Assembly: GCA_036897485.1 (NCBI GenBank)
Contig: JAYMTF010000951.1
Coordinates: forward strand, 1 to 28,008
Source: Pelargonium nanum
Lineage: Eukaryota > Streptophyta > Magnoliopsida > Geraniales > Geraniaceae
DNA length: 28,008 bases
Direction of reading: 5' to 3'
Both the position numbers and the translations under genes were made by a program. Of this stretch, positions 1 through 10,379 are shown one piece after another; within the stretch, counting starts at the first letter, position 1, and the number at the start of each line of letters is the position of its first letter. The notes beneath the pieces are model-generated. The model did not search any database and was not told where the DNA came from. It worked only from the letters and a program-made list of their open reading frames with translations.

Positions 1-95
1 ACAATAATATAATAACCTAAAAATAGAAACATGACACTCATTTTGGAACAAAAAATTTAGACAAACAAGACACTCATTTTGGAACGGAGGGAGTA
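1..95. mobile_element. Right end of a Stowaway/mariner-like MITE
   Basis: The motif GGAACGGAGGGAG ends at 93 and is followed by TA at 94-95. On the other strand it reads CTCCCTCCGTTCC, the usual terminal inverted repeat of plant Stowaway (Tc1/mariner) MITEs, which insert at TA. A 17-bp direct repeat (GACACTCATTTTGGAAC) lies at 33-49 and 69-85. The other end lies outside the window, so length and autonomy are unknown. Confidence 0.6.
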
Positions 96-324
96 ATATA
101 CAAGGAAAAAAAATAGTAGTAAGTTAGATCACTAAACTCTATTTCTTTAAAAGTCACCTATCTAGTTTTCAGCAAAGTTAGCACAAACTAAATTGACCCA
201 ATAAGTTAAAGTTTAGAAACTAGTTAAACTTTAAAGCTGACTTTTAGAAAGCATACAATTTTTCCTAAAACAAATATAACCCCCTTACTTTGATTGAAAG
301 GTCATCACCGCCGGGTCACATTAA

Positions 325-2088
325 TTATGGTTCTCCGGCCAAATCTTGTAGCGCGTATCTTCTCTTCCTCATATGTGTGGTGATGTAGTCGTGCAAGTAG
401 TTGGTGAACTTTAGAGTAATGCCTCTACGCTTGAGAAATTTTGCTAAACCCTTTTCGTCCCCGGGACTAAGGACACGACATTTGAAGACAATGAGTCAGC
501 AAGCCAATAAATATACGCTAGTTGATAAATACATACATTATACATAGGTTTGTGCCGAGCTTACCTGAAGTTCCAATCCAGTTCAAAATATTTATCATCT
601 AGTTCATCTAGAAGGTCATAATCCATGCCACATTGATAATATTTATATTTATAGTCAGAGTAAGAGTCCGTGTCAGATCCAGATTCAGCTTCGGCCTCGG
701 CCTCAGCCTCATAGCCAGAGTTAGAGTCCGAGTCAGATTCAGCTTCATCTTCGGCCTCAGCTTTGGCCTCGGCCTCGGCTTCAGCTTTGGCCTCAGCCTC
801 GGCTTCAGCTTTGATGTACAAGGGAGGTTCTGTATACCTTTCCGACAAGGATTTTATAGAAAATTTATCGGGGGCAATTCTGACACCAAGCTTCAAATAT
901 TTGTATTCTTTAGTAATAGTCAATGTCGCAGAGTAAACAGCTCTGAAAGGCATATTGAAGCCATCATCCTGAGGAATGCCAACTTCTAATGTGATGGTTT
1001 CATCTTTCCACTCCCTCAACATTGTTATGGCATTTTCAGAATTTTGAATTTTAAAAGGGAAACCGTCCGCCATAGTTTCTACCTGTGCAAAGATTTATTA
1101 TTGATCACCAAACAATGTGTACACAAATATCATGATCATGAAAACACGGACAAACCATAGCCCTAAAAAAGACGACCAAATTCCACCTCACAGGCTACTA
1201 AACTAATGAATCCAATTGGTTGATCGTGTACACCATACATTGAACGATGCAAATGCTGCAACATACAACTCATATCCAATTGATCTTATGAACCCAATTG
1301 GTTGATCATGTATGATGCAAATGTTGCAACATAAAAACTCATATCCAATGATCTAACAAACTAATGAATCCAGTAGGTTGTACACTGAACGATGCAAATG
1401 CTGCAACATAAAATCCGTACCAAATTATCTAACAAACTACGGCATACAACTATCACGTATGCTTTCTAATAAAAGAACCAAACAAATATAAAACCAGTAA
1501 TTGCATCAACTACATCAGGTGAATATTAGATATATACACACACTTATAAAACACATAACGAAAAATAAAAAGCTAAATTGAGATCCTCTATCATCACCCA
1601 ATGAATCCATTGTGGCATAGAACTAAACCACTGGAACAAACAAAAAAATGTTACCATCAAACTGGCCTCATGAATTTGGTTTAATTCCTAATAAGTTGAT
1701 AAAACAGAAATGCTATTCAAGAAATCCTGAAAACAATTATTCAAATAATTATTCGGTGAACAGTAAAAAACTTGGAAATTAGAGAGAAAATCACATATCT
1801 ACCGATCAGTTCCAAAATCACTCAATAGTAACTAAAATTGATCAATTCTCTAGAAATTACAAGATCATAGAAGAAGAAAGTTACCGTTTGGGGTTCCTGA
1901 GCTAGTTCTTGATCTGAACTGGGCTTCGCGAGCGTGGAGAAGCGCAGAGAGGAGGCTCCATTGAAATTGGGGGCAAGAGTGTCCTTTATAGGTTTAACGG
2001 CGGCGGAGATGGCGCCGTGGAAGACTCTCGGAGATCCGACGGCGCGTATGGCGAGAGGCAGTAACGATCCGGAAGCTCTGCGAAGCAT
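325..2088 (-). CDS. Diverged MAM33/p32-like mitochondrial glycoprotein, copy 1
   Basis: Three exons on the minus strand: 2088-1885, 1082-565 and 466-325. They total 864 nt and 287 aa, with phase kept across both introns. The N-terminus (MLRRASGSLLPLAIR...RVFHG) is Arg-rich, free of acidic residues and looks like a mitochondrial transit peptide. The p32/C1QBP core starts near residue 73 (ADGFPFKIQ, REWKDETITLEV) and continues with KLGVRIAPDKFSIKSLS. In the family, MAM33 is an acidic matrix protein that forms a doughnut-shaped trimer. Two things are odd. Residues of about 159-219 are an inserted EA/KA and SD-rich tract before the C-terminal helix (SPGDEKGLAKFLKRRGI). The extreme C-terminus (KRRYALQDLAGEP) is diverged and slightly short compared with copy 2. 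The start is the first in-frame ATG; the upstream ATG used by copy 2 is ATT here. The reading frame is intact, so it may still be expressed, perhaps with altered function. Confidence 0.83.
630..812 (-). repeat. In-frame hexanucleotide expansion coding an EA/SD-rich acidic tract
   Basis: Within exon 2 of MAM33 copy 1 the DNA is built from variants of GCCTCG, GCCTCA, GCTTCA and GCTTTG (plus strand) at 684-812. These encode Glu-Ala/Lys-Ala dipeptides. Next comes a Ser-Asp-rich segment, a second short EA block, and a Tyr/Asp/Lys-rich stretch to about 630. Copy 2 goes directly from FYEGPEF to the C-terminal helix at this point. The tract is therefore an insertion of about 60 residues in a surface loop, presumably grown by slippage. 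The plus strand is also open here only because of the repeat. Confidence 0.85.
1200..1445. repeat. Threefold imperfect tandem repeat in intron 1 of MAM33 copy 1
   Basis: Three successive units of about 75-90 bp share the order AATCCAATTGGTTGATC..., GATGCAAATGCTGCAACAT..., CATATCCAATGATCT. Units start near 1200, 1289 and 1361. The second lacks part of the CACCATACATTGAACG segment and the third has lost part of the TTGATC block. I did not see the array in the corresponding intron of MAM33 copy 2. Confidence 0.75.
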
Positions 2089-3215
2089 TGCAATTTCTCT
2101 GCACGAAACCAGAAGCAGATTTTACGTTCTAGGGTTTATAGAGAATGAGAAAGGGTTTTATACGTTTGTCAAGTCGTTTAAAATACCGTAACCAGATGGC
2201 AATTTTTGTTGGCGGGTCTCATTCGTATCAAATGGAGACTTTAGTATTAGTTAAATATACTGGTGGACTTAAATTTGACCCAATTATTAAACGAGTTGAA
2301 ATATGGGATTACGTGTCTTTCAGGCCCTTGACTTCATTTTAGCCATCTTTTACGATCCATACTCACCCCGAAATTGATCCAATTCGATTTGAACATATTT
2401 CATATCAGATTTTGAGTATTGTATATTTTATCTTCTACATGCATATGATTTATAATCTAATTAGTTTTGTTATCACCGTTGTTGGGATTGGTCCCATTTG
2501 TTATCTACCAAACGTCGAGTTACCATTTGCATCTAGTTTGTGAGAACATACTCGTTGCGGTTCGATAAATTGCAACTTTCCATGTCATTTGGCTTAAAGT
2601 CGCATTGTAGTTGTTACGATATTTTTATATTTTATTTTTACTTTATTGGTGAATGTTTGGTTACGTCTTGCTTGGGATGAAGGTTGGAGAGCCATTGTTT
2701 GTGGTGTAGACTCCAAAGTTGTGGTTCAAATGGTCGCAGTGAGGCTCGGCTCAAGCTCATGAGCTCGCGCCGAATATTTAGTAAGCTCGAGCTGTTCGTT
2801 AAAAGCTCAACTCGTTTGTGTCCCAACTTGTTTGTTATTGTTGCCATTGGTACTAAAACAAGTCTACATCAATCAACATTAGTCACACCAAATAATGAAA
2901 GATTGAATCTTCAATGGAAGACATGGGAAGCATAAATTAACCCCCCACAAAAATATGCAAATGAAAGTGTAGGTATTTAATCCTAGAAGAGAGCGTTTGT
3001 ATATTGATCACGCCGAACATCAAGATGTTTTCAAAATAGTTAAACGGATTCAGCTTACATTGGTATGTAGATCCGTAAAATCAAGATCAATCTTCCTCTA
3101 CCAAACACGAACAGATGCAGAAAATAGTTCCACGAGCTCAGATAGACTCGATATTTGCTAACTACCATTTAATCAAAACAAATTTTGATAACATCTTACT
3201 TTGTTAGAAAGGCGA
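2089..3215. other. Spacer between the two MAM33 genes, with a repeat remnant
   Basis: No credible gene. The part next to 2088 is the promoter and leader of copy 1. At about 2742-2815 there is a GAGCTC-rich stretch (CTCGGCTCAAGCTCATGAGC, then AGCTCGAGCTGTTCG and AAAAGCTCAACTCG). This resembles dispersed plant repeats rich in GGCTCGAGCTCG motifs and is probably a decayed transposable element. The rest is AT-rich without visible structure. Confidence 0.4.
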
Positions 3216-5317
3216 TCACTTCATGATAAATTGCTTGAGGTTCTTCAGCCACGTCACATACTCCCTGTCGTCCTTGTTGGTCATGTAATCGAACAATAAG
3301 TTGGCGGTTTTGGAATTGATGCCTCTAATCTCGAGATACTTCTGAATAGCCTTCTGCAAGTTCTCATCCAAGTCGCTGAAGCAAAAAGACAGCATTGCAG
3401 ATAATGAGTTAACAAATTTACGAAAAGGGAAGAATAGTTGTCAAATAGAAACATGTGTAGCTTACGTGAACTCAGGCCCTTCATAGAAAAGCTGATCTTC
3501 ATCAGCATTTGAACGCTTCATGGACAGGCTATCTATTGTGATCTCATCGGGAAAAGCTGTGACACCGACTTCCATATAAAGTTCACTTCCTTTGGAGATA
3601 CTCACTACCATTGAGATCATAGTACGGTCAGGCTGTTCCTCGACGTCCTCTCCGACATCATCGTCCTCATACTCTAGTTTTGTCGGCATGTCAACTCTTA
3701 CGTTGACGGTTTCACCATTGTATTCTCTCTTCATTAATATGGTGCTTTCCCCAGGCAAATCTTGAATTTTGAAAGGGAAATCGTCCGGCAGATGTAGTAC
3801 CTGTGTGTAAGGATATTGACAAATTTCTTCATCACGAACGCAGGACAAGCCAATGGCCTCGAAGAGATTACACAAATACAAAGATGTGCCATTAAGCATT
3901 TTCTCGTAACAATAAGACCAAATATTTGAATAACCAGACCATTGATTTGAAAATAAGAAGCAGACTGGTTCATGTTAGCTCATGCATGGGATTTTCCATG
4001 TGAGATGATGTTGCTTCCGATCTTACCATTAAATTCGATGGGATCCTGATGTTTAGCGGGACGGTCCTTAGTATATTATTATTTCAACCACACAAGAAAA
4101 CCATACACGGATGCAAATTATTGCCATAAAAACAAAATATATGGAAAACACATGCACGATCTCACACGGAAAATCGTTTTCCTTAAAAAAAAAAAAAAAA
4201 GTTTACAATTACATTTATATAAATGGGTTTTTAAGATCCATATGCAGTGGTTGACGAAGAAGCACGTGAGAGCACTCAACAAATCACTTGAAAAAATCAA
4301 ATCCGAGTTCATGCTGCTAAGTTTTCTCTAACTCCAAAATCGAACCGAACCACTAGGTTATTCAAATATTGTTCTTCAAACAAATGCCCCCACATTCAAT
4401 TTATACCAAAGATCAACAAACTCTACCGTACGAGTAATTGGTGCAAAACACTATGTTATAGTAGCTTGTGCTCTATTATTAAAGAGCCAAATAAATGCAA
4501 AACCAATTATTGCACTAACCAGTAACCACACAAAAGAAGACTGTAAAAATACATACACTAAAGCACAGAAACATATAGTGAAGACTAAAAGCTAAACTGA
4601 AATGGATCCTCTATCACCCCATAAAACCAATGTGACACAGAACAGAACCAAAACCACGGGACAAACAACAAAATATTCAGTCGATCTGGCATCATGAACT
4701 CAGTTTGATTCAGGATAATTTGGTAAAGTAGAAACGATACTTAAGCAATTTGATTTCATATTCAAATAGAGCCTCAACAAGTAAATTTTCCAGATAAACC
4801 AACAAAAAAAGGTAAATTTATTCAGAGACACGAACAAAAAGAAACAGAACATGTTCAAAATATTCACTTAATGCCATGTTTGGATCCTGAGAAAGCAGAG
4901 GAAAAATCAATGTCTTAGTTAAAAAAATGTGAAGTGTCCTCACACACTTCACACATATTTACCAATTAAGCTCCAAATTCACTCAATTCTTAAACAAAAT
5001 TGTCCATATTCTAGAAAATTCACGATCATAGAAGCAGTGAAATTACCGTAAGTGAGAACAAAACTTACGTTATCGAGTTTCGGAGCACATTCGATCTCAG
5101 AATCGATGACTTGAACTAGTCCTAGATCGGAACTGGGATTCGCTAACGAAGAGAATCGTAGAGAGGAGGCTCGACTGAGGTTGGGGACAAGAGTGGCCAT
5201 TTCAGGGTTGACGACGGGGGTGATGGCACCGTGGAAGGCTCTCGGAGCTCCGGCGGCGCGTACGGCGAGAGGCAAGAAGGTTCTGGAAGCTCTGCGAAGC
5301 ATGGTGCTCGCTGCCAT
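3216..5317 (-). CDS. MAM33: MAM33/p32-type mitochondrial glycoprotein, copy 2
   Basis: Three exons on the minus strand: 5317-5069, 3800-3466 and 3375-3216. They total 744 nt and 247 aa, with intact phase and GT-AG junctions. Residues 1 to about 30 (MAASTMLRRASRTFLPLAVR...RAFHG) are basic and hydroxylated like a mitochondrial presequence. From residue 84 the family core follows: VLHLPDDFPFKIQD, then REYNGETVNVRVDMP. An acidic loop (EYEDDDVGEDVEEQPD, about 126-141) precedes the next conserved strand, ELYMEVGVTAFPDEITIDS. The C-terminal amphipathic helices are EFTDLDENLQKAIQKYLEIR, then REYVTWLKNLKQF. The p32/C1QBP family is a matrix-located acidic trimer involved in mitochondrial expression and respiration; the exact plant role is less clear. 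I chose MAAST as the start because it keeps the presequence complete; another in-frame ATG lies nine codons upstream. This is probably the conserved copy of the tandem pair. Confidence 0.93.
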
Positions 5318-5421
5318 TTCTCTCTGCTCAGAAGATGGAAACAAGGGTGAGAAGATTGGGGTTTAGGGTTTATCGAGAGGTTTAAGCTTTTTTAGGGTCA
5401 AAATGGCGTCACTTCTAGGCG

Positions 5422-5446
5422 CACGTGATAGTACAGTGATCACGTG
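5422..5446. promoter_or_regulatory. Two G-boxes (CACGTG) upstream of MAM33 copy 2
   Basis: CACGTG occurs at 5422-5427 and again at 5441-5446, start to start 19 bp apart. They are about 105-130 bp upstream of the start codon at 5317. G-boxes bind plant bZIP and bHLH factors (ABA or light response). The match is exact, but binding is inferred. No such pair is visible upstream of MAM33 copy 1. Confidence 0.5.
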
Positions 5447-5574
5447 ACAAGATATTGTGAATCTTGTTTGTGTTGATCTTTAGTTGGGCCTTATGGTGAT
5501 TGATTTACAAGAGGTATGGGCTCTTGTGCTTTTCTAGTTAGCCCGGATTTACGTGTTCTTTTCGAGGGCAATGA

Positions 5575-5770
5575 TTAGAGGTGGCAATTCAGATTTCTGA
5601 GTTCAAATCGGTCTTTAGCGTAAAATGAGCGAATTCGCTCGAGTAATTTGACACGTACTTTTGCATGATAAATTCAATATGATATTATATTGATTGGATC
5701 AAATAGATCGATTTTAAATCGAATTACAATTAATACCGTGAGTTCAGATCCATATTGTCAACTCTACAAC
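5575..5770 (+). mobile_element. Probable degraded dispersed repeat with a TTAGAGGTGGCAATT terminus
   Basis: The 15-bp string TTAGAGGTGGCAATT at 5575-5589 recurs exactly, reverse complemented, at 27067-27081. In both places it is followed by AT-rich sequence with TTCGGA/AAATCGAAT-like words. That suggests two members of one dispersed element family about 21.5 kb apart. The far end is not defined, so class and full extent are uncertain. Confidence 0.4.
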
Positions 5771-6026
5771 TGGCAACGTGATGAAATGTTATTCTTCGTG
5801 CGCTCATTTTAGACTAATCATTCATTTTTTTTCTAGTAAACTACCAGAACACAGAATTGAACAACAACAACATCACATTCACTTCAAGAAATCACTTCTT
5901 ATTTCCAAATTGCAAGTTCATTTAACAAACAAGGCTTTAAATTCTCATAACATCATCAAATCACATAAGAATCAAACTTGACTAGAATTGTTTAAGTGCC
6001 AATTAAGCCAAATATTTCCAGACAAG

Positions 6027-9000
6027 TTAGATTTCACCATCCCAGAGCTCCTCGACGGTTTTGTAAGACCCGAAGCTTTCGTGAACCAATGAAGCGCCTC
6101 TCAGTAACCTTGCCTGCACATTACAAATATCTGATATTACTATATGCTGATCGGATAAATATGTTAAATGTGTAAAAAGGATCTGTGACATGAACTACTT
6201 GCCTGCTCGATTTCAGAAAACTTAGCAAACAAGTCATCGGGTATGGACCAGTCAAAGACCTCGAAATTTTCCTTGATCCTATTCTCATTGGTACTCTTTG
6301 GAAGCACACTGTGACCCATTTGCAGGCCCCAGCGAAGAGCAACCTGTGCAGGAGTCTTTCCCAGTTTCTCTGCAGTCGTTGCTAGCACGGGATGCTTGAG
6401 GACGTCGCTCTTGAGCCACGATGTACCCGGAGAACCTAGTGGAGAATATCCCTGGAAGAAAAGAAATGAAATGCCAATTTAAGCTTGTCTTCTTGCGGAT
6501 TCATATACTGGCATGGCATTTTTAGTGAAACAGGTAAATTGGAAAGCAGTAATAGGCAACAATGAAATAGCGAGGAACGTTGCAATAGATTATCCCTCGC
6601 AAATTGAGTGAGAGATCTCACGTGTTCATAGCTACATCCCTTGCAAAATTTGAACGAAGGGTGTAGCCACGGACGAGTCCCCTCACAGTAATCCGTAGCC
6701 AATCCCTCACTAAATTTTATCAACGACCAATTTAGTGAGGGCTAAACGCCTTTTTTTTTCTTTTTTTTGTATTGAAGGTAAAATGATTTAAGATTAGGCT
6801 ACTCACAGATAGGTGAACGCCCTTGGATTTACAGAATTCACGAAGCTTATGCTGCTGCCATGACGGGTGACATTCAACCTGATTGACAGCAGGTGGAATG
6901 CGTGCAATACCCAACAGATCTCCCAGTTTCTTTGTTGAAAAATTGCTGACACCAATAGCTCGAGCCTTACCAGAATCATAGAGAGCCTCCATTGCTTTCC
7001 ATGTTCCAGGTATATCTGTTGGAGCCAGATTTTCCGGTTTAAAGCCGACGGCATCCTTTTTCAACCGAACTGGCCAGTGGATCTTCAAAAGTCACAATCC
7101 ATAATCAGTTAAAGTAATATAACATCTTCAATTTAGAAATAATTCAATGCTACTAATTCATATGTTCACAACTTCATTAAATTTGGGACACATGTTACTA
7201 CTTCAGTAAAAAAAATGTTCACCTATACTAATTCATTTGAGCATGTTCCTTAAGGCTAAATACTTATGCAGATATGTCTAGAGAAACTTTTAGGCAATAT
7301 CACATACAAGGTACAAATCAACATAGTCGAGTTGCAAGTCTTGCAGTGTCCTCTCTAAAGCCGCTGGTACATCCTCTGGCAATTGGTCAGAATTCCTGCA
7401 CAACATTCAACTGTAGACCATAAAAATCGAATTCATCTAAGAGAAACTGCCATTCCTATAGTATAAAGTCTGTAAACTGCAATTGTCAACAGTAACAAAA
7501 ACAAGAAAAATGAGAACTGATACAAACCAAAGTTTGGAGGTGATAAACAAATCCTCGCGCTTAACCACTCCATCCTCAAACAACTTCTTTAAAACCAAAC
7601 CAATCTACAAAGTAGAAAATAAAGTAGTGTCATTAGATATTAGAAATAGTTTGTAATTTTGAAACAATGTATGAAAATTTATGCTTTTGATTTGAGGCCC
7701 TATTCTGCTATGGATGGTGAACAAATCACTACTCATATATTGGCCATGTGATGTATATTGTCCCTCATATGGCAAAAGAAGTTGGCAACGACAAACATGT
7801 TATTGTATAACTACACAATTATACCTTATAATCATCCAAAGGTTACAAGACAAGCAGCGGAAAGAAGACTAGTGGAAACAAATTCTACTCAAAACACAAG
7901 ACTTATTCACTAAAAGTCACGTGTCCAGGCAGCTTTACTAGACTAGTGACCTGCAATCCTTATAGTAGGGAATGGTATTTGGGAATAAGTTTGCCATAAT
8001 TAGAATAAAGGCTGCTAAGAAATCTAAAGAGCTAGTTTCAACATAAATCAAAAGAAAATAACTAATTACAAGACGTGATATGAAGAACAACTAAAGATTT
8101 CATTCAAATGCCTTTAAAACAAAAAAGTTGCTTTCCATTATCATACCTCCTTCTCATTGCCGTATACTTGAGCACAATCAATATGGCGGTAGCCAATCTG
8201 CAATGACACAGAAACATGACTATTTGAGATTGGTTCATAAATATACTAAGCAAACACACCCACACATTCATGTTGGGAAGGTAGAGGCAAAAAGCTGTAT
8301 ACTTAAAGCTGCAATACATCATTTATTTCCACAATTAGCCGTCAAAGTCACCCCTCCATCTACAACAGATTCATTTTCGTGGAACTGAATTGAGATCCTC
8401 ATTTCAAATTTTTTGTAACTACAAAATGAACTTAACTTTGGCAATCAAAATATTCCAAACATAAAATTGAAACAATATGAATATTTAGTGAATTGAATTC
8501 CTGAGTAAATAAGTTTACCAAACAAAGCTAAGTAGTAAAGTTTTCATGTCACAGCATACCAAATACATAAACTATCAGGAATCAATGCAATAAACCAAAA
8601 AATTGGATTTAAACAGTTACTAGCAACACCGATCTTAACCTTCAAGCAGCTAAGTTTTCCATAATTATAACGGACTAATTCAAATAAAAAGTTCCAGAAT
8701 TAGATCTTATCTATTTTGAACTAAAATCGAAATCAGACCTAGAGTAGAAACAAAAAACAATAGTTAAGTATCATCAAGATTCTGAATATGAAGTTAAATA
8801 CAAAACTAAGAAGAAAACAAACACAAACAAACAAATTCACAAACGAACAAAAAGCATCTTTCTCATGAATTCCTCGTTCGCGAACAGCATAATTGGAAAT
8901 AATAACTATTTCTTCGAAAAAATGGAATTCGATAGCAACCGCTTTTGCCATTGCGGTTTCATTTTATACAGAGACAGAGATTGTGTGATATAAATATATA

Positions 9001-9144
9001 TATATAGAGAGAGAGAGAGAGGACCTTAACGGCGACGGCGACGGCGTTGCCGACGAGGCCAGGATCGGCCTGCCAGGTCCCCAAGCCGACGGAGGGGATC
9101 TTGGCGCCGGTGTTGAGCTCGAAGAATCGAATCTGGTTAGCCAT
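6027..9144 (-). CDS. NADPH-dependent aldo-keto reductase, AKR4C type, gene A
   Basis: Seven exons on the minus strand: 9144-9025, 8197-8147, 7604-7528, 7395-7308, 7082-6807, 6451-6203 and 6113-6027. They total 948 nt and 315 aa. The protein is an (alpha/beta)8-barrel reductase that uses NADPH to reduce reactive aldehydes and ketones to alcohols; plant AKR4C enzymes detoxify stress-derived carbonyls in cytosol or chloroplast. Visible motifs: N-terminal [20 protein letters not shown]; catalytic tetrad D47 and Y52 ([11 protein letters not shown]), K81 (TSKLW), H114 (LIHWP); GVSNF at 156-160; cofactor motif LPKST...RIKENF at 254-267; C-terminus VEELWDGEI. The active-site W83 is present. All junctions are GT-AG except the last intron, which begins GC. 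Intron 5 carries a transposon-like insert. No clear plastid transit peptide is visible. The sequence strongly resembles Arabidopsis AKR4C8/AKR4C9. It is about 92% identical to gene B. Confidence 0.96.
6114..6202 (-). other. GC-AG intron 6 of AKR gene A
   Basis: Exon 6 ends GAGCAG and the intron begins GCAAGTAG; the intron ends TGTGCAG and exon 7 begins GCAAGG. Only this junction restores the conserved EIEQ-ARLL sequence in frame. The donor is otherwise a strong match (CAG|GCAAGT), as expected for a GC donor. The intron is 89 bp. The same arrangement occurs in gene B. Confidence 0.85.
6550..6774 (-). mobile_element. Short CACTA-like DNA transposon remnant in intron 5 of AKR gene A
   Basis: Intron 5 is 355 bp here and 107 bp in gene B, and the extra sequence lies about 6550-6774. 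Read on the minus strand, the element end starts at 6774 as CAATACAAAAAAAAG, an A-run, then GGCGTTTAGCCCTCAC. This resembles the CACTACAAGAAAA terminus of CACTA elements. Internal structure is dense in inverted repeats: a perfect 13-bp pair CCCTCACTAAATT / AATTTAGTGAGGG at 6704-6716 and 6729-6741, and GCTACATCCCTT / AAGGGTGTAGC at 6631-6642 and 6657-6667. There is no coding capacity. The left terminus and target duplication are not identified. Confidence 0.55.
8993..9022. repeat. (TA)n(GA)n microsatellite in intron 1 of AKR gene A
   Basis: A run of alternating A/T at about 8993-9006 passes directly into (AG)n at 9006-9022, next to the exon 1 donor. On the coding strand the donor GTCCTC is followed by a CT tract. 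A near copy of the same compound repeat lies upstream of exon 1 at 9209-9232. Confidence 0.85.
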
Positions 9145-9208
9145 TTTCGCGGTAGTGCTGTGCAGAGTGTGGAAGTGAATGATGTTTATGGGACCTCTAT
9201 GGGACTAC

Positions 9209-9232
9209 ATATATATATAGAGAGAGAGAGAG
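9209..9232 (-). promoter_or_regulatory. Possible TATA and CT-rich core promoter of AKR gene A
   Basis: On the minus strand (CT)n is followed by TATATATAT at 9209-9219, about 65-75 bp upstream of the ATG at 9144. A TATA box with a nearby pyrimidine patch is a common plant core-promoter layout. It may equally be only a compound microsatellite. Confidence 0.4.
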
Positions 9233-9978
9233 CAGTGAAGAAGATTGGAGAATCGTGCTCTTCTCGCTTTAGCGGGAGTTTTTGAGAGCCTTCTTTGTCG
9301 TCTAGTGGCGGTTGTTGGCTCCCGATTAACATCAGGACCGTCCGTTTTCGGGATTATTTTATTTTTAAGGGTGAGATTGTTTACTTTCGTGGACTAGTAA
9401 CTGACCCTACGGATATCTAGTGGATTTCGGTTTTTCTGTTTTGCATTCATGTAATTGCTATGGCTTCTTCACGTAAAAATGACTACTCTTACCCTTTCAA
9501 ATACATAAGTTCAGTTACAGTATTAGAGAGTAACGGTATAGGTTACAAATATTATACTACAAAACTATTTGTAACTTTTATGGATCAAGTAACATTTTTC
9601 TATACTAAATTGAGGCACACCTTTTTTTTAATATATAAATGTATGGGTAATTGAAATTCGAATTATGTATTTGTTATATTTATTCACTAACTTTTATATA
9701 TTTTTTGAATTTTCAAGGTGAAAATAGCCTTGTTATTAAATTATGAAACACATATTGTGCAAATGTGTCTATGTCCACTATGGTGTCGATTTTTCTTTTA
9801 ATGGATGCTAATGTGACAACATGTGGTAGTTCATAGTTCGATTTATACTTACATGGATGCTAATGTGTAAATGCGGAAGATCTGACGAGTTTATTTTTCT
9901 TCTTTGCATTATTTGTAGTTTTGTACAATACCAAAATTAGAAATTGCAAAATTGACCTCGTTTTTCTAGTGTTAACCT

Positions 9979-10036
9979 GATTGACCAATTTAACATATCA
10001 CTAAACTGATTGACCAATTTAACATACCACTAAACT
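9979..10036. repeat. Two-copy 29-bp tandem repeat
   Basis: The unit starting GATTGACCAATTTAACATA and ending CACTAAACT occurs at 9979-10007 and 10008-10036. There is a single substitution (ATATCAC versus ATACCAC), so the duplication looks recent. It is in intergenic DNA between the AKR genes. Confidence 0.9.
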
Positions 10037-10379
10037 TTTAGCACGAACACAACCCGTAAACACAAATTGTCAATTTCACCCTTATATTGTATCCTCCTTC
10101 TAACTTCACAACAAAAACACTGCCGAGCACAGTACTAGCAACTATAGAGTTTGCTTAAATTTTGATGTAGAATGCTCAAAACACCTTTCATCAGATAAAA
10201 TAATATGGAGAAAAGACAGGCTTGTAATTAAGGAGAAAAATTAAAACAAGAGTACAAGAAAAAATTTAGTGTTTCAAACATCTGGTATCATGTTACTATT
10301 ATTTCCAAGAGATGTTGATAGAACAATTTCTCCTGTTACTGACCCATCTTTTCTCCAATGAACCACAAGTTCATGAAGC

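Larger units (their letters stand above)
9145..10379. other. Spacer between AKR genes A and B
   Basis: AT-rich with no gene. It holds the promoter of gene A next to 9144 and the 3' flank of gene B next to 10380. Besides the 29-bp tandem repeat listed separately, the 14-mer TGGATGCTAATGTG occurs twice, at 9802 and 9853. No RNA gene or transposon terminus was recognised. Confidence 0.5.

Noticed and set aside
633..989. Plus-strand open frame of 118 codons rich in RVRVR and FSFGLGL
   Set aside because: It is the antisense shadow of the EA-coding hexanucleotide repeat in MAM33 copy 1; the minus strand carries the family motifs and splice sites.
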